Positions 21,090 to 33,196 of a DNA stretch of 64,000 nucleotides are shown here, piece after piece. The position numbers and the translations under genes are program-made. Within the stretch, counting starts at the first letter, position 1. Each line of letters opens with the position of its first letter. This stretch comes from Otis tarda. Lineage: Eukaryota; Chordata; Aves; Otidiformes; Otididae. The stretch covers positions 1,984,001 through 2,048,000 of the forward strand of contig CM048572.1 in the NCBI GenBank assembly GCA_026413225.1, written 5' to 3'. The notes beneath the pieces are model-generated. The model was not told the origin of the DNA. It did no database searches and saw only the letters and a list, made by a program, of their open reading frames with translations.

Positions 21090-22615
21090 GCTGCTGGTCT
21101 CTAAGCCTGTCTTCAGCAGAGCAAAGCTGGGGGAAAAGGTAAAAGAAGTAGAAAGGGGTTGAAAAGCTCTGTTCTTGTATGGGGTGACCAGCGGTGGCAA
21201 AGTAGGTTTGGACGTCGTTGGGCTGATAAAAACGATTCCCTGCGAGCGGGGCTCCCTGAGCGCAGAGGGAGGGTGTGCAGAGTAGCAGCTCCCCTCCCGC
21301 TGGGTTCGGGCCGTTGTGGGGAAGGCAGCCTGCGTAGCTGGCTTTGACGGTGCTTGGGTGATTTCTGCCCTTGCCTCTCCACAGGTGGTTTGCACTGTGA
21401 AGGAGTTCAATGACTACAGGCAGTACCTGACCAGGCTCAAGCAGGAGACAGAGAAAACGTTCAGGCGAGAAGAGGTGGGCAAAGCCGAGCGTTCGCAGAT
21501 ACGTGTAGAGCCGCAGGGTGCCGAGGGCTGGGCCTTTACTTGGTGCATCGCGGGGAGGCGGTCGGTGCAGAAGAGGGGAGGGCTGTGCTGGTGGCCGGGC
21601 GTTGTGGCGGGGAAAGGACTGGCAGGCTCGGAGCTGAGCTGGCGCAGGGTGCTGGGGTGGGCCCGGGCAGGAAGGCCGTGCGCGAGCACACGGAGTCCTG
21701 AGGGAAGCCCTTGTCTTCTGCCCTGGTCGCGTGGCTGAGGCAGAGCGCGGAGCCGGGCCCGTGGGAAGCCTCAGGTCGCGGGGCTGTGAACGCTTCTGCA
21801 GACCACAACCTGGTGTCACCTTTCAGGAAAGGCTTCGGCAACGGCTGGCCAAAGTAGAGGATGCCCCCAAACTGCTGGGACCGATCGACACTTCTCGCCT
21901 GGCAGAGTGGCTGCTGCACCCTGAAAATCCCCCTCGCCCACCTACACCCGCGAGCAGAAATTCCGCCCTGAAATCGGGGCGATGCAGAAGAGTGAAAGCA
22001 GCTTTGGGCACAGGCCAAACCTACTCCCAGCCTGAGCTGGGACAGGAAGGCGCCCAGCTGCCCAGGAGTGGTGCTGACTCCAAGAGGAAGGCAGACATCG
22101 GTGCAGGCAGCGTGTTCAAAGCTGCGTTTGAAGAAGACTCTGGCTGCCATTATTCTGAAATCCTGGAGCTTCCCAGGGGACATGTCTCTAGGAGACAGCC
22201 GCAGCCATCCCAGATGTCTTTGTTGAGGCAGGGAGTGGAAGACGGACAAGGATTGCCCAGAGCATCTGGACAGCGGGGCCTGGAAGCATGGAAGGGAGCC
22301 AAGCTGCCTGTGCTAGAACCACTGCCACATACGACCGCTGCTGCTGTCTCGCGAGGGAGGCGCACGGTTCGGAGGGAGAGCATCCCAAAGGCCGTCTCCG
22401 GTGTTCAGCAGTGCCATGCAGCAGGGCCTCCTGCTGAGGACGCCCACAGATTTCCAGGCAGCCCCTCCCTCCAGCAGATACAAAGGCCCCCACCCAGACA
22501 GGAGTATGGCGCACAGAGCTTGTCCGAGGAAAGCCCCAGCAGCCGGGGCCGGAGGGCCTTAGTTGGGAGGCTTGTGGACCGTGTCCTGGGGAGCTGTGCG
22601 GCAAGAGATGTGTAG
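21090..22615 (+). pseudogene. FSIP2-like: FSIP2-like copy 2, 5'-truncated (type I)
   Basis: Keeps the last part of exon 2 (ends 21138, SKPVFSRAKLGEK then GTAAAA), then jumps to the last six codons of exon 3 (ends 21201). Nearly all of intron 2 and exon 3 is deleted. Exon 4 (21385-21474) and exon 5 (21827-22615) are intact and close to copies 1 and 3. Exon 1 is absent; in its place are the CpG island, CR1 and LTR block. No FSIP2-like N terminus can be made. Whether the upstream CpG-island promoter drives a transcript into exons 4-5 is open. Confidence 0.75.
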
Positions 22616-22671
22616 AGCCCCCGGGCAGCTCCTCCGGGCAGCAATCACAGACTTGAGACCCTTGTGCCCGC

Positions 22672-22677
22672 AATAAA
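22672..22677 (+). terminator. Poly-A signal, copy 2
   Basis: AATAAA at the conserved position, although the copy is truncated. Confidence 0.65.
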
Positions 22678-22689
22678 GAGTTTACTGGC

Positions 22690-24505
22690 AAGTGCTTGCT
22701 CTGGCCTGCCTTCCTTCAAGCCGGGCCATAGTGTGTGTGGGCATCTTCCCTGCACTCATCTGTCTCCTCTTCTTCCCTCCTACGGCCTCTGTCACGCTAA
22801 GAGCCCATCTGACAGGGAATCCGATCTGGGGAGGCCACAGGGAGCCAGTGTTTTCCTCTGGTTAGGCAAGCGTTGCTGCCGGTCTGGTGGAGGGACGCGT
22901 GCGGTTCCAGGAAGCCTCTTTTTCCCTTTCTGTGAAGGACAGCGTTGGTCTTTGCCTTGAGACCCTTTTTCCAGGGCCCTTTCTCCTCAGGCCGAGCTGC
23001 CCCAGCAGCTCTGCACCAACACTTGCTGTCCCTGCGCCTGGCGTGGACAGTGGCGTCTCCAGCTGGGGACCGCTCTGTCACGCGTCGTTTGGGTCTTGTG
23101 TGTCCGGACGGGGAGGCAGGTGCGTTGTGGAGGCCCAGCATCGTGCACTGGAGCAGGGTCAAGCGGCCCGTGCCAGGGCTCGGCCAAAGGGTGGGAGCAA
23201 GCCCCTCTCTCTAGCGGGAACTCACTCCCCGGCTGGGCCACGGGCCGGGCCTTTGATGGTCTCCCGTGCAGCATCCTCTGGGCAAGGGAGGCCCTCAGGC
23301 TCCGAAGGAGACAAGTCAAGACAGTTGACCGTGAAGGGGAAATTCAAACTGTACCCGCCCAGCAGCGGTGACTGGTGAGCGAGGAAGGATGTGGCAGGGA
23401 GGGCAAGCAGGCCCCGCTGCAAGAAGGGGTTCAGGTGGCTGGAGGCAGGGATGCCAGAGACGGAAGGACTCCCTGCACAAGGGAGCGCAGTTTCCCTGCG
23501 TGATGAGATAAGGAAGAGCCTGGGCGTTGTCTTGTAGCCATCCTGGAATGGGAGACAGCAGGGGTCTGGGCAGCAGAGCTGCTCTGGGAGACGGCCCCAC
23601 TGCCCGGCTGAGGTGCCCCATGCCAGCCGCTCACGGGATGGGTGCTGGCGCAAGCGGGCAGAAGGAATCTGCTTGTGCGGCGCCGTTGCACGCTCCACGC
23701 AGATCTGCTGGTTGCGGCAGCACTCTGCCCAGTGCGTTGTTCGTTAGTTTGTTTTTATATCTGTGACAGCACAAAGGTGTGTTTAATTTGCCTCGCAGGG
23801 TTCCACAAAAATTCCCCAAGAGCGGGAAAGAGAGGCTGGCCTGCCCAGAAACCCTCTCTGGTCTTTGGTTTAACGCTCTGCCCATCTGCAGAGAGAGTAA
23901 CCCCAGCTGCAGGTAGCCTGGGGTGCAAGGGCCAGGGCTGTTGTGGCTGAGGAGTCCGTGCAGGAGAGGGAAGGTGGGGCACAGCCGACGCGGCTCCTCC
24001 ACTTGCAAAGCAGGAGAAGAGCTGCAGCAGGAGCACGTGCAAGAGACTGCTTTGGTGGGAGAGGAACATCATTGCTGGGCTGTGCACTTATTCTGTTTCC
24101 CGTGAGACCCATGGCAACCGTGTGCACGTGCCATTTCCCACTCTCCCCGTTTCCTGCCTTTGACGAACGAGCTAGCCTGGCCGGGCCTCTGCAGTTTAGA
24201 AGCTGCCACAAGGAGCCGAGGAGAACAGGCAACGCACAGGAGGTCCCAAACTGGGGCCTCCAGTCGTCGTGCTCCATGGTCGGGCTGCCATTCAGCAGCA
24301 CGTAGGAGGGCAGGAGGAACAGGCCAGGGGAGAGCTCAGCAAATGCAGGCAAATCATGGGGGATCGTCGGTGCATCAGCACCTTGCGGTTCTGCCCGGCT
24401 GTCGAGGATGCCGGCTTTGCTCCTGCCTTGCTTCTCGGAACCACAGAAGAGTTGAGGTGGGAAGGGGCCGGCATCACGGCAACGCAGTGAGGAGACAATG
24501 CAGCG
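22690..24505 (+). promoter_or_regulatory. Spacer and 5' flank of copy 3 (type I)
   Basis: Uninterrupted version of the spacer; it serves as the reference for insertion sites: ERV-A (at about 23267), ERV-C (CCAG at about 23450) and ERV-B (after GTCTTGTAG at 23538). It includes the type I-only segment 23985-24446 with the X-box-like motif at 24104-24118. Confidence 0.6.
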
Positions 24506-27239
24506 ATGTCACAACGCGATGATGTGACAATGCGCAATTCCTCTACAGAGCCGCTTGCTGGGAGCGCAGCTGCGGTGGCCACAGTTGTGCGCCTCTGGAG
24601 CAAGAGGAGCGAGCGCAGGGTGGCAGCTCCGGGAGAGCTCTGGGAAGGAGCCGTGGAGCACCGTCTCGCTGCTGGCGCCCGAGAAGCAGAGGCAGTGCTG
24701 AGTGCACTGGGCAAGAGGAGAGAGGTGAGCAGCGGGCCGGTGGGGAGGGCTCAGCCGAGGAGCCTGGGACATGGGGGCTGCGCTGGGGCCTCGGGCCGTG
24801 CCCCTTCTTGCAAGTGCCGTGCAGGAGGCTTCTGGAGCTAGCGCCTGAGCGTCTCTGTCTTCCTAGCTCGGGCACAGAAGACAGCACGTGGGAGAAGGAG
24901 CTACTGGGCTGATGGATCCTCGGCTGCTGGACCTCCCTCTCGGGGTGAAGATCCCTGTGAAGCCCGGCTCCAAGCCTGTGTTCAGCAGGGCAAAGCTGGG
25001 GGAAAAGGTAAAGGAAGTAGAAAGGAGTAGAAAAGCTCTCTCCTTTCACAGGGTCCCCATCACGCAGAGAAGTGGCTGTGGCCACCTGCTCTACAGCGGG
25101 AGCCGCAGCCCTTCAGTCGGACAGGGCTGGGCAGTCGAGGCAAGCTCCTGGCTCCGTGGTGCCGAGAGAAAGGAGGCCTTGCCCATAGAGTGCCGCAGGC
25201 TGGCCAGAGCTGCATGGAGGAGAGTGCTGGTGTCAGGTCTTGAAAGTGCCTTTACCTTTCCAGAAGCACAGCTTGGCGCCTGACGGGAGCACAATCCCAA
25301 TTTGCAATGAGAGTGAACTGCCAGAGGAAAAGACGTGGCTGCAGGCAACATTTCAGCGTAGCTCCTCACACGTGCAGCGCTGGGCGCAACCCTCTCAGCC
25401 CCGCAGTGAACAGCTCCCTGTATGCCTGCAGCAACAGCAGCCAGCCAGCAGACAAAGGACGTAGGCAGAGGGTTTCTTGTGCCTGGCTGGAGAGTCTCTG
25501 ACGTGGAGAGCTCTTTCCTCTGGCTGGGAAGTAAGGCAGGAATTAGTCTATACCTCAAAGGTTTGGAAATGCCACCCTGTGCGCGTGAGGAGCTCGGAGG
25601 TGCGTTGATCTCTGCTGCTCTCCTGGCCCGTTCATCCTCTGGAGCATCTCTCTTGCAGCTTCAGCGGTCCTCGTGCTATTTTGATCTGGGAGATCCCTAC
25701 TCTCGCCAAATGCCCACAGAGTACAACTCTCTGCATGACCCACATCTGCGGGAGTACCACAATCGCAAACGCAACTTCCGGTGGCTGAAGAGAGAGGGTT
25801 TCGTCACCAGCGATGGCAAAGTAGGTTTGGACGTCGTTGGGCTGATAAAAACGATTCCCTGCGAGCGGGGTTCCCTGAGCGCAGAGGGAGCGTGTGCAGA
25901 GTAGCAGCTCCCCTCCCGCTGGGTTCGGGCCGTTGTGGGGAAGGCAGCCTGCGTAGCTGGCTTTGACGGTGCTTGGGTGATTTCTGCCCTCGCCTCTCCA
26001 CAGGTGGTTTGCACTGTGAAGGAGTTCAATGACTACAGGCAGTACCTGACCAGGCTCAAGCAGGAGACAGAGAAAACGTTCAGGCGAGAAGAGGTGGGCA
26101 AAGCCGAGCGTTCGCAGATACGTGTAGAGCGGCAGGGTGCCGAGGGCTGGGCCTTTACTTGGTGCATCGCGGGGAGGCGGTCGGTGCAGAAGAGGGGAGG
26201 GCTGTGCTGGTGGCCGGGCGTTGTGGCGGGGAAAGGACTGGCAGGCTCGGAGCTGAGCTGGCGCAGGGTGCTGGAGTGGGCCCGGGCAGGAAGGCGCACA
26301 ACTCCGCGAGCACGCGGAGTCCTGAGGGAAGCCCTTGTCTTCTGCCCTGGTCGCGTGGCTGAGGCAGAGCGCGGAGCCGGGCCCGTGGGAAGCCTCAGGT
26401 CGCGGGGCTGTGAACGCTTCTGCAGACCACAACCTGGTGTCACCTTTCAGGAAAGGCTTCGGCAACGGCTGGCCAAATTGGAGGATGCCCCCAAACTGCT
26501 GGGACCGATCGACACTTCTCGCCTGGCAGAGTGGCTGCTGCATCCTGAAAATCCCCCTCGCCCACCTGCACCTGGGAGCAGAAATTCCGCCCTGAAATCG
26601 GGGCGATGCAGAAGAGTGAAAGCAGCTTTGGGCACAGGCCAAACCTACTCCCAGCCTGAGCTGGGACAGGAAGGCGCCCAGCTGCCCAGGAGTGGTGCTG
26701 ACTCCAAGAGGAAGGCAGACATCGGTGCAGGCAGCGTGTTCAAAGCTGCGTTTGAAGAAGACTCTGGCTGCCAGTATTCTGAAATCCTGGAGCTTCCCAG
26801 GGGACATGTCTCCAGGAGACAGCCGCAGCCATCCCAGATGTCTTTGTTGAGGCAGGGAGTGGAAGACGGACAAGGATTGCCCAGAGCATCTGGACAGCGG
26901 GGCCTGGAAGCATGGAAGGGAGCCAAGCTGCCTGTGCTAGAACCACTGCCACATACGACCGCTGCTGCTGTCTCGCGAGGGAGGCGCACGGTTCGGAGGG
27001 AGAGCATCCCAAAGGCCGTCTCCGGTGTTCAGCAGTGCCACGCAGCAGGGTCTCCTGCTGAGGACGCCCACAGATTTCCAGGCAGCCCCTCCCTCCGGCA
27101 GATACAAAGGCCCCCATCCAGACAGGAGTATGGCGCACAGAGCTTGTCCGAGGAAAGCCCCAGCAGCCGGGGCCGGAGGGCCTTAGTTGGGAGGCTTGTG
27201 GACCGTGTCCTGGGGAGCTGTGCGGCAAGAGATGTGTAG
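24506..27239 (+). CDS. FSIP2-like: FSIP2-like protein, copy 3 (type I), five exons
   Basis: Exons: 24506-24724, 24867-25007, 25659-25820, 26004-26093, 26451-27239. Predicted length is 466 residues; frames and splice sites are intact. Its 5' flank is uninterrupted. A 5-bp insertion near 26295 makes intron 4 exactly 357 bp, and that intron has no stop in frame, so retaining it would add 119 residues. In the other intact copies intron 4 is 352 bp and retention would shift the frame. The exon 4 acceptor is CCACAG rather than the CCGTAG of copy 1. Family assignment is as for copy 1. Confidence 0.75.
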
Positions 27240-27295
27240 AGCCCCCGGGCAGCTCCTCCGGGCAGCAAACACAGACTTGAGACCCTTGTGCCCGC

Positions 27296-27301
27296 AATAA
27301 A
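27296..27301 (+). terminator. Poly-A signal, copy 3
   Basis: AATAAA 57 bp after the stop codon. Confidence 0.75.
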
Positions 27302-27309
27302 GAGTTTAC

Positions 27310-28080
27310 TGGCAAGTGCTTGCTCTGGCCTGCCTTCCTTCAAGCCGGGCCATAGTGTGTGTGGGCATCTTCCCTGCACTCATCTGTCTCCTCTTCTTCC
27401 CTCCTACGGCCTCTGTCACGCTAAGACCCCATCTGACAGGGAATCCGATCTGGGGAGGCCACAGGGAGCCAGTGTTTTCCTCTGGTTAGGCAAGCGTTGC
27501 TGCCGGTCTGGTGGAGGGACGCGTGCGGTTCCAGGAAGCCTCTTTTTCCCTTTCTGTGAAGGACAGCGTTGGTCTTTGCCTTGAGACCCTTTTTCCAGGG
27601 CCCTTTCTCCTCAGGCCGAGCTGCCCCAGCAGCTCTGCACCAATACTTGCTGTCCCTGCGCCTGGCGTGGACAGTGGCGTCTCCAGCTGGGGACCGCTCT
27701 GTCACGCGTCGTTTGGGTCTTGTGTGTCCGGACGGGGAGGCAGGTGCGTTGTGGAGGCCCAGCATCGTGCACTGGAGCAGGGTCAAGCGGCCCGTGCCAG
27801 GGCTCGGCCAAAGGGTGGGAGCAAGCCCCTCTCTCTAGCGGGAACTCACTCCCCGGCTGGGCCACGGGCCGGGCATTTGATGGTCTCCCGTGCAGCATCC
27901 TCTGGCAAGGGAGGCCCTCAGGCTCCGAAGGAGACAAGTCAAGACAGTTGACCGTGAAGGGGAAATTCAAACTGTACCCGCCCAGCAGCGGTGACTGGTG
28001 AGCGAGGAAGGATGTGGCAGGGAGGGCAAGCAGGCCCCGCTGCAAGAAGGGGTTCAGGTGGCTGGAGGCAGGGATGCCAG
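27310..28080. repeat. Array spacer up to the ERV-C insertion
   Basis: Same spacer as in the other units. It ends with GATGCCAG, whose CCAG (28077-28080) is the left target duplication of ERV-C. Confidence 0.8.
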
Positions 28081-28626
28081 TGTGAGAAATAGCCAGTGAC
28101 CATGAAAAATTTGCAGAGAACAAAGTCGCCGGAGCAAAGCTTTATTGACGGGTCAGCTGAGCCGGGTGCGTCTCATGGTAGAGGCACAGCCCCTCAGTTC
28201 ACAGTTACAATATTTATAACCTCTCCTGGCCCCCCCACTTTGCCCGTCTCCTTTTTGGGAGCTCACAATCTACATTCTATTGGTTACCTACACCGTTCCA
28301 GCAGGTGCTGATTGGCTAGGAGCATATCACGCGTCGTTTTACCGGCGTTAATTGGCTAACAGCATATAAGCGGCCGCTCCCAGGTTTGGGGTTGTTGACA
28401 TTCTTGCCCCAACCCAGTTTCCCGCCTTTTGCTGGCTCAACTGCCAGATGTCCTTCTTCTAACCGTGCAGCCCAGTCGCGCAGGCAAAACCTCAGTCGTG
28501 TCAAACCACTAAGACAAGAGTGAATCTTGCCAAATACATTTTCATAACTTAAACAAAGCTTTATGTACTGTCTCTATAAAATCACAAAACATTGGCTTAA
28601 GCAAAACTCTATGCCCATCTCTCACA
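28081..28626 (-). repeat. ERV-C 3' LTR
   Basis: Ends are a perfect 7-bp inverted repeat TGTGAGA/TCTCACA. On the minus strand U3 has three CCAAT boxes and a TATA-like TTATAT (about 28365), and R has a poly-A signal CAATAAAGC (about 28142). Confidence 0.9.
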
Positions 28627-28640
28627 GTCCCCCCTCTTTC
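28627..28640 (-). other. ERV-C polypurine tract
   Basis: GAAAGAGGGGGGAC on the minus strand, adjoining the LTR. Confidence 0.8.
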
Positions 28641-28646
28641 TATTTT

Positions 28647-29376
28647 CTACTTTTTTTGCTGAAGCCCATACTTTTGCTCAAAGTCATGCAAGATCAATTG
28701 CTGTTTTTCATCTTGTTCTTCTTGCTTCTGATCTCTTCTCTTCAGGACCATGACTTTCTGGGCTGTTATCAGTTTCGGGTTTGTCGGCATATTGGTTATT
28801 TTCATTCCTTCTATTATATTCGTCATAAGTCTTATAAGACGGGGGATAAGACAGGGGAGAAACATTAAACCAGCCAGTGCGCATAACAACAAGAATCCCA
28901 CCTTTTTCCACCACGATATTCCCATTAATCCTTCCCACCAATCTCAGTCTGACATTGGTTTCCCTTTTTCTACTGGTACACGAGCTAGTTTTCTAATGTT
29001 TTGCGTTATCTCATGCACAGCATGCCCACAGTCATCAATTTTTAAGCAACAGTCAGAGATGTTAAATTTTCCACACACCCCTCCTTCCTCTGCCAATAAA
29101 TAATCTAGGGCCAGTCTATTTTGATAAATTGCCGCCCTACTTTGGGTTTGTTGCTTGGCCAATAATTCTAATGCTGAAGCAGTCTGACTGGTAATCAGCT
29201 CAACCACGGCTTGTAATCTTGTTATTCCATTTAGCATACAGATGGGGCTTCTGTACCCCCAGCTACCATCCTGGGCCCAAGTAGCGGGTCCGTAAGTTTG
29301 AATAATCCTTTCAGGAGGCCATTCATCCCCTTTCCAGGTTTGGGCACCACCGACGTTAAGGGATCGTTTTAAATCT
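28647..29376 (-). pseudogene. ERV-C env transmembrane subunit remnant
   Basis: The frame 28944-29237 holds heptad-like sequence ([15 protein letters not shown]), an [11 protein letters not shown] stretch and a cysteine motif with seven residues between the first cysteine and the CC pair (about 29045-29075). The frame 28647-28925 holds the membrane anchor (LLLCALAGLMFLPCLI) and tail. A frame change separates the two, and a stop at about 29376 separates them from the surface subunit. Non-functional. Confidence 0.8.
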
Positions 29377-30830
29377 TAAAAGAGTGGAACACCCAATTTA
29401 TCTCCAGCCCGAGAGGGTAACAGAAAGAACCCTGGTTGAATAAGCCCTGTTGTACAGGTTCCTCCCCAATCCGGGGGTAACTTAAAGTAGGCCTTTTTCC
29501 CACAAATCCAATATAGACCATCCGGTGTTGTCCAATTTCTTGCAGTCTTCCCTGGACTCTCCCAGAATTTTGCTAGTCCTGCTATTCCCCGAAATGGGTT
29601 GTTCCCTGAACAACTAAACAAGCCCATTTCATTGGAATTGATACAGTTCCCTGAATTTTCCCAAGACCAGTATTGACTAGGTTCTCCAGGCCACCACCTT
29701 TTTGTAGACTTATTCTTTGTAGACTCATTCTTTGTAGACTCAACCTCTAAAATTCTTTTACAGGGCACTTCCTCTACCCATTTGTTAAGTTTATCTCCGT
29801 TTTGTCTTATGCATTCCTCACCAATGGTTTCTGAAGCTAACACCCATCCGAGAGGTCGTTTATCTTCCACTGAAGTAATGGGGTGATTCCACTTAAGAAT
29901 TTGGAAGGGACTTAGGCTAATTCCTTTCCATGGCCATTCTTCACTCATTAGAAGACCCCCACAAACCCAACAGTTGGGAACTTCCAATGCTCCTGCTATG
30001 CTTTCAGCAAGATCCACAAACAGGTTCTTCCCTATAGAGGGAAGTCCCAACGGCTTCTGCCGCTCGTTTTTAATTTTCTCATATACTTGGTTTTCGGTCT
30101 TTCCCCGAGTTCTCGTTATTGTGGCCTTCTTTAGGGCCCCGACAGTTTTCTGAACTAACATTTCTTTGGTTTGATCCTGGTATGCCCCTCCATCCAACAT
30201 GCCCCATTGTCCCATTTTACTGAAACAAACCCATGGCTCTCCTTTAAGGCATATTTGTCCGCCATGACTCCCATAAGTAGTTCCTTTGTTTTTAACTTTC
30301 CAATAGGTCTGTCCTGACTCACTACGCCCTTGAGGCGAGCCATCAGAACATTTCGAGTGAATGTGGGTGTGGTATGTAAAGCCATAGGCGGATTTTCTTC
30401 CCCAACGGACCGTTTGATAACATTCTGTACAGGAGGGCAAGGCTGTTGAGAGATTCAGGCAGACGCAGAGGACTCAAATTACACTAGACCAAGGTCTGGT
30501 ACAGCATATATTTCCACTTCCCATACCTATTGGATTGCAGCCAACAGTAGGGTCTAGGTATCTTCTTAGTGGCAAATATAGGGGCTAATCCAGTCTTGCC
30601 CTTGATCCGTCCTCTTTTGTGCCTGCGGAATTCCTTACCCTGTGCACAGGAGGTAGTGGAGTTTTATATTTAAATCTTCCCCTACTTTCTACTGCCAACA
30701 CCCTCTGTAATACCAAGAATGTCCTTTCCGTGTATCTAGTTTCCCGTTCTTCTGGCCCAATAATGGGATTACATTGATTACATTGATTATACAGAGAAAC
30801 TGGGGCCCCCAGTCTTTCTGGTATCTCCAA
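29376..30830 (-). pseudogene. ERV-C env surface subunit remnant
   Basis: A 354-codon frame (29376-30440) carries a surface-subunit CXXC (PNCWVCGG) and many cysteines. A 15-bp unit repeated three times (about 29702-29745) gives an ESTKN-type peptide repeat. The frame 30585-30830 is probably the N-terminal part in another phase. Frame breaks and the terminal stop inactivate it. Confidence 0.75.
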
Positions 30831-30870
30831 TTATCCCTTCTTTACTTGAATTACCTATTGTTGACGACCC

Positions 30871-31716
30871 CTACCTGTCATCATCGTTCTTGGGGTAAAA
30901 TACATAATTCTCCAGATTTTCCCTTTTAAAGGTCAACTTAAGAGGGTTGCCTCCTTGCGTCACAGTCCAGTCTTTGGAAGGCGTTTCCACTGCTCCTTTG
31001 ATTCTGGTTATGTGCGTCCACCCTCTTTCCTTTCTCCTGACCGCCGTTTCTGTGGTCAGAAGCACCTGGAAAGGACTTTCCCACGCTGGGGTCAATGCAT
31101 CACCTTTCCAGGACTTCACCAGTACCCAATCTCCCGGTCTTACTTGGTGCATAGGGAAGTCCAGGGGCGCTGTTTGAGACAATAATCCTTTTTTCCTTAA
31201 GTCTATGAGAGAAAGAGATACTGCACACAAATAATTTTTAAGATATCGGTCATTTATCTCAGGGATGGGTAACCCCTCCTCTCTTCCCAAATAAGGTAAG
31301 CCAAACAACATTTCATAGGGAGATACTCCCAAGTCTTTTCTGGGAGCAGTCCTAATTCTTAGCAGTGCCAGAGGTTGAGGTGGTTATAGTAGGGAAGGCT
31401 TCTACCCATGGGTGAGGTGATCTATGATTACTAACAAGTGTTTCCACCGCTGTGTTTCAGGGAGTTCAGTATAGTCTATCTGCATACTCTGAAAAGGCCG
31501 GAGGGCTAAATTTCTTCCCCCATCTGGAGCTTTTCTCATTACCTTTTTGTTTATCTTTTGACAAATCAAACACCGCTCCACTACTTGTTTCGCTACGGTG
31601 TATATTCCCACACAGCCATACGTTCTTGGAAACTGACCACACAAAGCTTGGGTTCCCCAGCGTGTCTCTTGATGTAACCTGATTAATATCTCTCTAGCTA
31701 TAGCTTTATTTAACAT
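30871..31716 (-). pseudogene. ERV-C integrase, core deleted
   Basis: 31402-31716 contains the HHCC zinc domain (RLHQETRWGTQAL...CLICQ) and the first catalytic Asp in QIDYTELP. Then 30871-31332 is the C-terminal domain, starting GVSPYEMLFGLP. Only about 70 bp lie between, so the region with the second Asp and the Glu is deleted. Confidence 0.8.
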
Positions 31717-31730
31717 CTGTCTCCCATCAG

Positions 31731-32345
31731 TTAGGAGCCATTCTCCTTTTTGGGTCTTTTCACACGGTAATTTTTTAGGAGTTCCTTCTCCTCCTTGGTG
31801 AACACTGGGACCTTTAGTGGAGGTTTCTTACTTCCGGGTACCAAGGCAAGCATTCGGATTCCCCTATCTAAAGCTGCTCTCTTGGCTTGTTCGTCAGCCA
31901 GTCTACTCCCCCTTGCTCCAGAGTCCCACCCTTTTGGTGTCCTGCTATATGGACTACCGCAATCTCTTCCGGCAGGCCCAGCGCCTCTCACACTTCTGAT
32001 ACCAATTGCTCACGCGCCGATCCCTTTCCCCGAGAGGAAGTAAGTCCTCGTTCCCCCCAAATTTTTCCAAAGGTATGTACCAGCCCAAAGGCATACTTGG
32101 AATCAGCGTAAATGGTTCCCTTTTCGTCTTTGAGCAACTCGAGGGCTGGCTTTAAGGCATATCGTTCACAAGTTTGGGCACACCAATTATCAGGTAGCCT
32201 TCCCCTTTCTACTGTGCCGTTTTGTTCACCGTGCACTCCTGCATAACCACTGCGACGTTTGCCATTAATATATTTAGAGGATCCATCTATAAAAAGTCTT
32301 TTCCCTTCAAACAGTGGGGCTTCGTGCAAACCTTCCCAGACTTTA
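31731..32345 (-). pseudogene. ERV-C RNase H
   Basis: Contains LFIDGSS, CERYALKPALELL and YADSKYAFGLVH, the usual RNase H acidic residues in context. Frame change near 31990. Upstream pol continues on the other side of the CR1, at 37259-37370. Confidence 0.8.
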
Positions 32346-32425
32346 GTCTGGTATTCAGCCGCCGAGGCAGCAGCTTCGCAGGCGGCAGGATCCGCAGCGG
32401 CGCGGCCCGGCGCAGCGCAGCCGGG

Positions 32426-32902
32426 GGTTCCCGCAGCAGCGCCGCCAGGGGGTTCCCGCAGCAGCGCGGCTCAGGGGGTTCCCGCAGCAGCGCGGCCGGG
32501 GGTTCCCGCAGCAGCGCGGCTCAGGGGGTTCCCGCAGCAGCGCGGCTCAGGGGGTTCCCGCAGCAGCGCGGCCGGGGTTCCCGCAGCAGCGCCGCCAGGG
32601 GGTTCCCGCAGCAGCGCCGCCAGGGGGTTCCCGCAGCAGCGCGGCTCAGGGGGTTCCCGCAGCAGCGCGGCCGGGGGTTCCCGCAGCAGCGCGGCTCAGG
32701 GGGTTCCCGCAGCAGCGCGGCTCAGGGGGTTCCCGCAGCAGCGCGGCCGGGGGTTCCCGCAGCAGCGCCGCCAGGGGGTTCCCGCAGCAGCGCGGCCGGG
32801 GGTTCCCGCAGCAGCGCCGCCAGGGGGTTCCCGCAGCAGCGCGGCTCAGGGGGTTCCCGCAGCAGCGCGGCCGGGGGTTCCCGCAGCAGCGCAGCTCAGG
32901 GG
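32426..32902 (+). repeat. CR1 5' tandem monomers (19 units of 23-26 bp)
   Basis: Every monomer starts GGTTCCCGCAGCAGCG (the last has a single substitution next to it). Three end types follow: A (CGGCTCAGGG), B (CGGCCGGG) and C (CCGCCAGGG). The order is C A B A A B C, C A B A A B C, B, C A B A, so a seven-monomer block is repeated twice. CpG-dense. Confidence 0.9.
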
Positions 32903-33196
32903 CAGCGGCGCGAGGCGCCAGGAGCCCGCAGCTCGCGCGCGAGCGGTGACGAGACGTGGGCGGAGCCAGGGGGCACCGGCGGCCCGGCCCCTCCCCCCGC
33001 AGAAAGCGGGGCCGAGGCGGCGCCGGCGAACGGGGCGCGGCGCGGCGGTTTGCGCGGGAAGGGCGCGGCAGCGAGGGCGCCGCCCCGGGGCGCCGGGCGA
33101 TTCGCGCCTCTCAGGGCGACGTGGCCAGCGCCCGCCTGAGAGCCCAGGCTGCAGCTCCGGCCGGGAGGCCTGCGCCGGCTCCCCCCGCGGCGGTCG

